A program made the translations under genes and the position numbers. Positions 9,519 through 15,796 of a DNA stretch of 64,000 nucleotides are shown here, one piece after another (the stretch's first letter is position 1; every line of letters starts with the position of its first letter). The DNA comes from CAVYXZ01 sp965223835. Lineage in GTDB: Bacteria > Chloroflexota > Anaerolineae > Aggregatilineales > Phototrophicaceae. The notes beneath the pieces were generated by a model. It did no database searches. It had not been told where the DNA came from and saw nothing but the letters and a program-made list of their open reading frames with translations. Location of the stretch: positions 2,542,001 to 2,606,000 of the forward strand of contig CBDCXQ010000001.1 of assembly GCA_965223835.1 (NCBI GenBank). The letters run 5' to 3'.

Positions 9519-10729
9519 TGTTAACCGGTGATCTGGTACGACCGCGTTTGCGCAGACGCGGGAATAAATTGCATATCAATGTGCTCAAACCGCAGGATCC
9601 GCATACTCAGCAAACCGCCGATTCTTTAATTACGCTATTTCAGCAACATTATCAAAAACCTCGCTATGTTTGGGAACAGGCACTGGAACAATTCGAAGGC
9701 GCACGCACTGACTACATCATCATTCGTGGGCTGGCAAAAGTGCTCACCGACTCGGCAACCTTTAGGCCGCTTGACACCCCACTCTCACCAGCAACGCTTC
9801 GGGAACGCGCTTTTATCCATGGCCCGGTCTTTTCCCAGCCAGACCTCTTTCAACCACAAACGCGTGCGGATATTTTACGAGAACTCGCTACTCAACTTGA
9901 ACTCAACCCAACTGTTATTGATGATACATTGTATGCTGACCGGATGGTCGCACATCTCATCACCGATACGGGTCCAGAATGGACACCTGAGACGTTGATC
10001 GCCCGTTACAATTTAGAACTCACGCGGGCGGCCCTATACTGGTGCGATTCGATGGCGGTGGAAATCTACGACACGTACAAAGAGTTTTGGCGCTATGTTA
10101 AGTTATTTAAACTCATGTTCTGGGCGACCCCATTAAACCCTGGCTATCGAGTTGAACTGGATGGCCCCATATCACCCTTTGTCCATGCCACCACCCGCTA
10201 TGGTCGCCAGTTTGCGGCCTTCCTCCCGGCATTGTTCCTTTGTGACCACTGGCATATGAAGGCCTCAATCCACTGGGACCAGGTTAAACTGAGCTATGAA
10301 CTGGATCATACCGCCTCATTGATTTCGCACTTTAAACGGAGTGGCGCCTTTGATAGTCAGATTGAGGCGGATTTCGCTGCTGAATTTCAGGCCAAATTCG
10401 GCGACGAACGCGGTCAATGGCACTTGACCCGTGAAGATGAAGTTTTGTTGCTAGGTGATACCGTCATGCTGCCAGATTTCACCGTGACCCACAAAAAAGA
10501 TAATCGCCGAGCGTTAATCGAAATTATGGGCTTCTGGCATCCCGACTATCTACGCCGTAAGATTGAAAAGGTTCGGGCTGCCAACCGCAAAGAATTAATT
10601 TTGCTGGTGTATGCGGGTGTCAACTTGACGCCCAATGCCTTGCAAAAAGTGCCTGGTGAAGTCCTTTATTTTAAGAAGAAGCCGGTAATCAAGGATGTTA
10701 TGGCGGCAGTTGAACGGTCAGCCCGTTAA
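9518..10729 (+). CDS. Bax1-like nuclease (DUF790 family)
   Basis: Putative structure-specific endonuclease partner of the XPB helicase, 403 residues. The N-terminus MLTGDLVRPRLRRRG and the helical middle match the DUF790/Bax1 layout. The nuclease core lies at about 318-365, with LPDF (Asp320), ALIEIMGFW (Glu335) and YLRRKIEKV (Lys348), the D-E-K pattern of PD-(D/E)XK-like folds. Its ATG overlaps the helicase stop by one base. In archaea Bax1 cuts the 3' side of DNA bubbles opened by XPB. The same reaction here is inferred, not shown. No other repair gene is adjacent. Confidence 0.82.
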   Translation: MLTGDLVRPRLRRRGNKLHINVLKPQDPHTQQTADSLITLFQQHYQKPRYVWEQALEQFEGARTDYIIIRGLAKVLTDSATFRPLDTPLSPATLRERAFIHGPVFSQPDLFQPQTRADILRELATQLELNPTVIDDTLYADRMVAHLITDTGPEWTPETLIARYNLELTRAALYWCDSMAVEIYDTYKEFWRYVKLFKLMFWATPLNPGYRVELDGPISPFVHATTRYGRQFAAFLPALFLCDHWHMKASIHWDQVKLSYELDHTASLISHFKRSGAFDSQIEADFAAEFQAKFGDERGQWHLTREDEVLLLGDTVMLPDFTVTHKKDNRRALIEIMGFWHPDYLRRKIEKVRAANRKELILLVYAGVNLTPNALQKVPGEVLYFKKKPVIKDVMAAVERSAR

Positions 10730-10749
10730 ACTTGCACAAGGCGTTCTGT

Positions 10750-10769
10750 TAAGATTAGATGAAATCTTA
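10750..10769. other. Small inverted repeat after the nuclease gene
   Basis: TAAGATT (10750-10756) and AATCTTA (10763-10769) form a perfect 7-base-pair stem with a six-base loop, 20 bases after the nuclease stop. No T tract follows, so it is a poor intrinsic terminator. It could protect the 3' end of the helicase-nuclease message. Confidence 0.3.
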
Positions 10770-10782
10770 GAATGGTCATGCC

Positions 10783-10817
10783 AACTTGTTGACACGCTCA
10801 AAATCGTGCGTTATGAT
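10783..10817 (+). promoter_or_regulatory. Strong sigma-70-type promoter P1 of the sulfur-assimilation operon
   Basis: The -35 box TTGACA (10789-10794) and -10 box TATGAT (10812-10817) are separated by exactly 17 bases. AACTTG precedes the -35 box directly. The same AACTTG-TTG arrangement recurs at 10875 and 11031. Transcription would start near 10824, about 360 bases before the APS reductase start, giving a long leader that crosses two terminators. Confidence 0.7.
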
Positions 10818-10874
10818 GCACATAAGTTGATAAAAAAGGGTTGATTTGTTCATGCATTTCCCAACACACCCACA

Positions 10875-10909
10875 AACTTGTTGTCTGTGTTGTATTTCGA
10901 ACATAATAC
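10875..10909 (+). promoter_or_regulatory. Probable second promoter P2, carrying repeat copy 1
   Basis: AACTTGTTGTCTGTGTTGT (10875-10893) holds a -35-like TTGTCT (10881-10886). After 17 bases comes TAATAC (10904-10909), which keeps T1, A2 and A5 of the -10 box. The arrangement copies P1 (AACTTG directly before the -35). An RNA from here would meet the terminator at 10964 after about 75 bases. Confidence 0.4.
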
Positions 10910-10963
10910 ATTGTTCGGTGGATTTGCGTTAATCTTTTACCCAGTAGTTTTGTTGTGTACCAG

Positions 10964-10992
10964 GCCCCGGACAAGTGAGTTCGGGGCTTTTT
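10964..10992 (+). terminator. Intrinsic terminator T1 in the APS reductase leader
   Basis: GCCCCGGAC (10964-10972) pairs with GTTCGGGGC (10979-10987), nine base pairs with one G-U, six-base loop, followed by TTTTT (10988-10992). It lies between promoters P2 and P3 and about 195 bases before the gene, so it can end or attenuate transcripts from P1 and P2. Confidence 0.75.
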
Positions 10993-11030
10993 GATTGGAC
11001 CAAAATCATGAAACAGAATTTTCAAAAAAT

Positions 11031-11064
11031 AACTTGTTGTCTGTGTTGTCAGATACTCTATAGA
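11031..11064 (+). promoter_or_regulatory. Probable third promoter P3, carrying repeat copy 2
   Basis: The same 19 bases AACTTGTTGTCTGTGTTGT recur at 11031-11049. TTGTCT (11037-11042) is followed after 16 bases by TATAGA (11059-11064). A start near 11071 would give an RNA of about 72 bases up to terminator T2, or the full operon message if T2 is read through. Confidence 0.42.
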
Positions 11065-11116
11065 CAGAGTTATCCGGTTCTGTGCGGCTGAATGTAGCCA
11101 GTAAAAACACCAATGT

Positions 11117-11142
11117 GCCCCGGATAACACCGGGGTTTTTTT
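11117..11142 (+). terminator. Intrinsic terminator T2 with a competing antiterminator
   Basis: CCCCGG (11118-11123) pairs with CCGGGG (11130-11135) around ATAACA, followed by seven T. Bases 11120-11128 (CCGGATAAC) are a perfect nine-base complement of 11069-11077 (GTTATCCGG). Pairing there would break the 5' arm of the terminator. This is the form of a transcription-attenuation switch 45 bases before the APS reductase start. No known riboswitch consensus was recognised. Confidence 0.7.
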
Positions 11143-11186
11143 ATGCCAATCGATGCTGGACCTGTACCAATCAAGTGGAGCAAGAA

Positions 11187-11918
11187 ATGAGTAACCTGAC
11201 ATTGCAATACGCCGATGCAACGGTATTCGAACATCTTAACGAACAGTTTGAGAGCAGCGCACCCCAGGATATTTTACACTGGGCCGCCGAGGCGTTCGGT
11301 GCTGATCTCGCCATCGTCACCAGTTTTCAGCCAACAGGCATTATTACGCTCCATATGCTCCAGGACATTGCCCCTCAGACACCCGTTATCACATTGGATA
11401 CGGGTGTTCTTTTCCAAGAGACTTATAAGCTCATTGATGAACTGGAAACACGCTTTAATCTCAACCTGCATCGGGTCAAGCCGCATCTAAACCTCGAGCA
11501 GCAATCAATGCAGTACGGCGATAAATTGTGGCAACGGGAGCCAGATCAGTGCTGCCATATTCGCAAAACACGCCCGCTACAAACTGCGTTATCAGGTTAC
11601 GGTGCCTGGGTAACCGGCCTCCGCCGCGATCAATCACCAACCCGTGCAAATACGCCAATCATTTCCTGGGATGAACGGAATGGGCTGGTGAAACTATGCC
11701 CGTTCGCCAACTGGACTGAAGACATGATCTGGACCTACATCTATGCGCACGAACTCCCGTATAATGAATTGCATGATCGAGGCTATCCCAGCATTGGCTG
11801 CCAATTTTGCACGCACGCACCGACCAACAACACTGATTTGCGCAGCGGTCGCTGGGTCAATCAGCAAAAAACTGAGTGCGGCATTCACTTCGATCTTGTC
11901 AGTGAAGTCGTCGGATGA
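11187..11918 (+). CDS. cysH: Assimilatory adenylylsulfate (APS) reductase, CysH family
   Basis: Reduces APS to sulfite with thioredoxin or glutaredoxin as donor, in the cytoplasm; 243 residues. Paired Cys122-Cys123 (QCCHIRK) and Cys205/Cys208 (GCQFC) bind the 4Fe-4S cluster that marks APS rather than PAPS specificity. The C-terminal TECGIH carries the catalytic Cys231. The WVTGLRRDQSPTR loop (141-153) is also conserved. ATG 11187 has GGAG six bases before it. An in-frame upstream start at 11082 would run through terminator T2 and is rejected. It heads the operon that supplies siroheme and sulfite reductase. No ATP sulfurylase gene is in the window. Confidence 0.93.
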   Translation: MSNLTLQYADATVFEHLNEQFESSAPQDILHWAAEAFGADLAIVTSFQPTGIITLHMLQDIAPQTPVITLDTGVLFQETYKLIDELETRFNLNLHRVKPHLNLEQQSMQYGDKLWQREPDQCCHIRKTRPLQTALSGYGAWVTGLRRDQSPTRANTPIISWDERNGLVKLCPFANWTEDMIWTYIYAHELPYNELHDRGYPSIGCQFCTHAPTNNTDLRSGRWVNQQKTECGIHFDLVSEVVG

Positions 11919-12021
11919 ACAAACGAACTGAAATGTTTAGAGACGATGGTTCCAGCATAATGATTGTAAGTTATCTCGCTTATTGATTATCGTAATTTGA
12001 AGTTTTATTGAGTTTATTGTG

Positions 12022-12663
12022 ATGTCAGCTTATCCCGTGATGCTAAATTTGGAAGCAAAATCCTGTGTGGTCATTGGTGGTGGCACAGTTGCTGCCCGCA
12101 AGGTGACGGGCCTAATCGACGCCCAGGCCCTTGTCACGGTCATCAGTCCAACTTTAATCTCAGCATTGCAGACATTCGCTGACAACCAGGCCATCGAATG
12201 GGTACGAGCCGCCTATCAACCGGGCATCATCGCCTCATACGCCCCAGTGCTGGTCTTTGCCGCCACCGATGACCCTCGTGTCAATCAGCAGATTGTCGCT
12301 GAAGCCCAACAAATGCAAACCTTCATCAACGCCGCTGATGCACCAACTCAGAGCGACTTCAGTAACATGGCGGCGATTCACCGCCCACCGATTGTGATCG
12401 GCTTGCATACAGGCAGCACGTCACCCGCCCTTGCTCGTCATCTAAAGGACAAAATCGCGGCGACTATCGGCCCGGAATACGAATTGTTAGCCGGCTGGTT
12501 AGGCGACCTACGCCCCCAATTGCGCCAGCAAATCCCCGCTCAGTCCATGCGTCAGCAGTTTTACGAAACTGTCCTCACCTCGGATATTTTGCCAATTTTG
12601 CGTCAGGGTGATGTGAACACGGCTCGTCAGCGCCTGGATGCGCTTGTGCGGGCCTGGATCTAG
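12022..12663 (+). CDS. Precorrin-2 dehydrogenase / siroheme synthase N-terminal type (Met8/SirC-like)
   Basis: NAD-dependent oxidation of precorrin-2 to sirohydrochlorin, the middle step of siroheme synthesis; 213 residues, the usual length of stand-alone CysG-N proteins. The Rossmann motif VVIGGGTVAARKV follows a short start, and NAADAPTQSDFSNMA and GSTSPALARHLK match the family. Start could be ATG 12022 or GTG 12019, neither with a strong SD. A 100-base gap separates it from cysH. It is followed after 4 bases by the CbiX-like chelatase, which would take the chelation step. Well supported by sequence and context. Confidence 0.88.
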   Translation: MSAYPVMLNLEAKSCVVIGGGTVAARKVTGLIDAQALVTVISPTLISALQTFADNQAIEWVRAAYQPGIIASYAPVLVFAATDDPRVNQQIVAEAQQMQTFINAADAPTQSDFSNMAAIHRPPIVIGLHTGSTSPALARHLKDKIAATIGPEYELLAGWLGDLRPQLRQQIPAQSMRQQFYETVLTSDILPILRQGDVNTARQRLDALVRAWI

Positions 12664-12667
12664 TACA

Positions 12668-13975
12668 ATGGTTGCGTTAATTCTGGCGGGGCATGGATCG
12701 CACATCAGCCCGGATACAGCGGGGTTGATATGGTCCTATGTCGATAAATTACGGTCATGGGGCATCGCCGATGAAGTCACTGCCAGTTTCTGGAAAGAGG
12801 CTCCAGCGTTTAACCAGGTGCTCGCTACCGTCCAATCTTCTGAAGTCGTAATCGTACCGGTGTTTACGGCACAAGGGTATTTTTCGCGTACCGTCATTCC
12901 AAACGAAATGAATCTTGACGGTAGCCGAACGCAACAAGACAATCGAACTATCTATTACACACCGACACTGGGTGAACACCCTGACCTGACAACGATCATT
13001 CAACAGCGCATTGAATCAATCTTGCAGCAAGAAAATCTGGATGCCGATCAAGTGGCAGTCGCTATCATCGGTCACGGCACACCCCGCAGCCAGACCAGTC
13101 AGAATGCAACGCGGCAGCAGGCGAAACGTTTGCGGTCTATCGCCGCGGAAGTTGTGGCAGTCTATCTGGATGATAATCCGGCGATTCCAAGCATTTACGA
13201 AATCACAGCGGCCCCCAACATCATCGCGATACCCTTCTTTTTGGCGACTGGCTCTCATGTCACGAGTGATGTGCCACAAGCATTAGGTATTGAGATCAAC
13301 AATCGCTCTACAGCGGTCAACGGTCGTCGGGTATACTACACATCACCCATCGGCACTCACCATAATATTATCGAGCTTATCCTGGATTTAGCACGCAGTA
13401 CCGGCATCAAATTTGAGCAGCGGGCGACCACTACAGATTGGTGTGGTTTTCCCCAAACTGGTAGTGAACAACTCATGGCAGATATAAAGGCAAACGGCAC
13501 ACGCCAATTCGGGCAACTGATGCTGACACCTACCGAGGTATATCCCATCCGGACTAAACAGACCACAACCCCACTGAATAGTCCAGCAGCATTACGCCGA
13601 CACATACGCGAGATGCCTTTTCGGCCTCTAGCCACCGCAACAGACCTGCCGCGAGATTGGCACGTACCCATTACAGCACTCCAGACGTTGCCCCCGGTGG
13701 TTGAGACCGTTTATCCCGGTGCGTTGGCCGATTGGTCTCAACGTCATGATTTTTGTGCCGAGACATTAGCTAGCCTAAGCGAGCGTCAGACCGGCCTGTT
13801 CCAGAATATTCACACCATCTCTCACAGCGTCATTGATAATGGTGTCGAAACAATTTGTGGACAATGCGTGCGTTTCCCTACCTGGCATTCAGAACCCGCA
13901 ACAATGGAAGCAACAATCCCCTGCAAAGCACCCTGTAATTGGTGGCTAAGCCGGGTCAAGGAGACAGTCGGATGA
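12668..13975 (+). CDS. Two-domain CbiX-type sirohydrochlorin chelatase with C-terminal iron-sulfur domain (DR2241-like)
   Basis: Predicted ferrochelatase inserting iron into sirohydrochlorin, 435 residues against about 120-260 for plain CbiX/SirB. The N-terminal half has LAGHGSH (His9) and a second copy has IIGHGTP (His136), so the chelatase fold is duplicated. Residues about 270-435 are an extension ending in four Cys (397, 400, 419, 423; CGQC and CKAPC), as in the Deinococcus DR2241 proteins, likely a 4Fe-4S site. Start ATG 12668 was chosen by the LILAGHG N-terminus. Its stop overlaps the SUMT start (ATGA). Confidence 0.82.
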   Translation: MVALILAGHGSHISPDTAGLIWSYVDKLRSWGIADEVTASFWKEAPAFNQVLATVQSSEVVIVPVFTAQGYFSRTVIPNEMNLDGSRTQQDNRTIYYTPTLGEHPDLTTIIQQRIESILQQENLDADQVAVAIIGHGTPRSQTSQNATRQQAKRLRSIAAEVVAVYLDDNPAIPSIYEITAAPNIIAIPFFLATGSHVTSDVPQALGIEINNRSTAVNGRRVYYTSPIGTHHNIIELILDLARSTGIKFEQRATTTDWCGFPQTGSEQLMADIKANGTRQFGQLMLTPTEVYPIRTKQTTTPLNSPAALRRHIREMPFRPLATATDLPRDWHVPITALQTLPPVVETVYPGALADWSQRHDFCAETLASLSERQTGLFQNIHTISHSVIDNGVETICGQCVRFPTWHSEPATMEATIPCKAPCNWWLSRVKETVG

Positions 13976-14751
13976 ATAGCGGAAAAGTGTATTTAGTTGG
14001 TGCTGGCCCCGGTGATCCTGAATTGATTACTCGCAAAGGGTTACGACTGATACAGACAGCCGATGTCATTATTTTTGACCGATTGATCCCGCTAGAGTTG
14101 CTCAACGAAGCCCATCCAGATGCTGAGCTAGTCAATGCGGGCAAAGCACCAACCAAACATCGCCTGAGCCAGGACCACATCAACGAGACAATTGTGGACC
14201 GGGCGTTACAGGGCAAGATTGTCGTTCGTCTCAAAGGTGGTGATCCACTGGTGTTCGGGCGCGGCAGTGAAGAAGCGCTCGTGTGCCATCAGCTGAGGAT
14301 TCCGTTTGAGATCGTCCCTGGCGTTTCGAGTTCCTTTGCTGTTCCTGCCTATGCTGGCATTCCGCTGACCCATCGCCACCTGACCAGCGCTTTCACCGTA
14401 ATCACCGGCCACGAAAACCCAACCCAGGACCAGACAAGCATTGATTATGACGCCCTGGCTCGTATGAATGGTACGATCGTGATTTTAATGGGCGTTGCCA
14501 AACTCGCTGTCATCATGGAACGACTGATAGAGGCGGGACTTGCGCCCGACACACCGGCTGCCAGCATCGAGTGGGGCACCACCCATTATCAGCGAGTGAT
14601 TGAGGGCACCGTTCAGACCTTACCCGCATTGGCAACAGAAGCTGAATTGCAGTCCCCTGCCACTACCGTTGTTGGTCAAGTAGTCACGCTCCGTAATCAG
14701 GGGGTTCGCTGGTTTGATGTGATACGAGAACAGGTAGTGTTTGATGAGTAG
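13972..14751 (+). CDS. cobA: Uroporphyrinogen-III C-methyltransferase (SUMT)
   Basis: Methylates uroporphyrinogen III at C2 and C7 with S-adenosylmethionine to give precorrin-2, the first committed step to siroheme; 259 residues, standard length. Motifs seen: VYLVGAGPGDPELIT near the start, RLKGGDPLVFGRGSEE in the first third, and VPGVSSSFAVPAYAGIPLTHR. AAGGAG lies seven bases before ATG 13972, and the start overlaps the chelatase stop by four bases. With the dehydrogenase and chelatase it forms a complete siroheme route split over three proteins instead of one CysG. Confidence 0.94.
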   Translation: MNSGKVYLVGAGPGDPELITRKGLRLIQTADVIIFDRLIPLELLNEAHPDAELVNAGKAPTKHRLSQDHINETIVDRALQGKIVVRLKGGDPLVFGRGSEEALVCHQLRIPFEIVPGVSSSFAVPAYAGIPLTHRHLTSAFTVITGHENPTQDQTSIDYDALARMNGTIVILMGVAKLAVIMERLIEAGLAPDTPAASIEWGTTHYQRVIEGTVQTLPALATEAELQSPATTVVGQVVTLRNQGVRWFDVIREQVVFDE

Positions 14752-15796
14752 CCCGGCCTTCAAAGATATCATTCGGATTGTTGGTCGAGGGCGCAAACTC
14801 CAACGTGATCTCACGACTGAAGAGGCAGCGACTGCGATGCGCTTGCTCTTGTCGGATAGCGACGTCAGTGACGCGCAAATTGGTGCATTCTTAGTCACCA
14901 TGCGGGTGAAGGAAGAAACAGTCGAGGAGATTATCGGCTTTGTCGCGGGCGCACGTGAAATCATGCAACCATTTCCCGCTGTCGCCACGTCTCAACTGGT
15001 AGACCTCGCCTTACCCTACGACGGTAAAGCGAAAACTCTACAAACCGGAGTCATCGCGGCGCTGGTGTTGGCAGCAGCGGGTGTACCCGTCGTCCTGCAT
15101 GGTGCTGATGATATTCCAGCCAAAGTGGGGGTCGGCCCGTTAAATCTATTGCGGGCGCTCGATTACCCGGTTGATCTACCACCCGCAGACGTCGCCCAAA
15201 ACATCTTAATGAGCAACTTCGGCGTACTGAATCTTGCGCAGATCTTCCCAGAATGGACGCGGCTGACACCCATTCGCCACCACTTTGGCCTGCGCACCCT
15301 GATGAACACCGTTGAGAAACTGTTGAACCCAGCTAACGCGACTCAGCATATCAACGGATTTTATCACGGCAGCTACCTGACACGCATGGCATTAGCCCTA
15401 CCAGGAACCAGTCGAAAGTGGATTATTCAGGGCGAAGAGGGTAGTATCGACGTGCGCCCTGGAAAAAAGACCCGTGTATACTGCACCGAGGGCGACCAGA
15501 TGGTGGAAACCGTGATAAACGCCAATGATTATGGCTTGACCAATGTCGTGCCACTGGCAGCACCAAATGATCCGTTGGTACATGCGACCCTGCTGCGGTC
15601 CGCTTTAGCAGGCGAGGTTGGGCCAATATTTGACCAGATTGCCTTAACCGCTGGCGCACTGCTGTGGATGCTGGACAAAGCCGACAATATTGCCGATGGT
15701 ATTGAACGCGCTCGTGAAATGCTAAAAAATGGTAAGGCGCAGGGTATTTTGGACAAGATGGTGACGAAACAGTCAGTAGTTCGGGAGGATCTTTAA
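14744..15796 (+). CDS. TrpD-like protein (anthranilate phosphoribosyltransferase family, atypical)
   Basis: 350 residues with the nucleoside-phosphorylase/TrpD fold: helical N-terminus, then VDLALPYDGKAKT (87-98) where true TrpD has the GTGGDG phosphate loop, and VLHGADDIPAKVG (118-129) where TrpD has the HGNR-type motif. The Gly-rich loop is lost, so anthranilate phosphoribosyl transfer is unlikely. It is closer to the TrpD2/YbiB branch, some members of which bind nucleic acid. It overlaps SUMT by 8 bases and the sulfite reductase start by one base (TAATG), so it is built into the sulfur operon. Function there is unknown. Confidence 0.75.
   Translation: MSSPAFKDIIRIVGRGRKLQRDLTTEEAATAMRLLLSDSDVSDAQIGAFLVTMRVKEETVEEIIGFVAGAREIMQPFPAVATSQLVDLALPYDGKAKTLQTGVIAALVLAAAGVPVVLHGADDIPAKVGVGPLNLLRALDYPVDLPPADVAQNILMSNFGVLNLAQIFPEWTRLTPIRHHFGLRTLMNTVEKLLNPANATQHINGFYHGSYLTRMALALPGTSRKWIIQGEEGSIDVRPGKKTRVYCTEGDQMVETVINANDYGLTNVVPLAAPNDPLVHATLLRSALAGEVGPIFDQIALTAGALLWMLDKADNIADGIERAREMLKNGKAQGILDKMVTKQSVVREDL

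Larger units (their letters stand above)
10875..11049 (+). repeat. Pair of exact 19-base direct repeats (10875-10893 and 11031-11049)
   Basis: AACTTGTTGTCTGTGTTGT occurs twice, 156 bases apart, with unrelated flanks. The first nine bases also occur at 10783-10791 on top of promoter P1. Copy 1 can fold with the CAACACA just upstream (10862-10868) through TGTGTTG. A regulator site overlapping three -35 boxes is the simplest reading. Confidence 0.8.

Noticed and set aside
10820..11186. SAM riboswitch or cysteine T-box before cysH
   Set aside because: Neither the T-box AGGGUGGNACCGCG core nor a SAM-I type core is present; only generic promoter, terminator and competing-stem signals are seen.
10798..11220. 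Minus-strand open frame of 140 codons opposite the cysH leader
   Set aside because: It covers two terminators, a promoter repeat and the cysH start, has no family features, and its composition (many Trp, His, Tyr) looks random.
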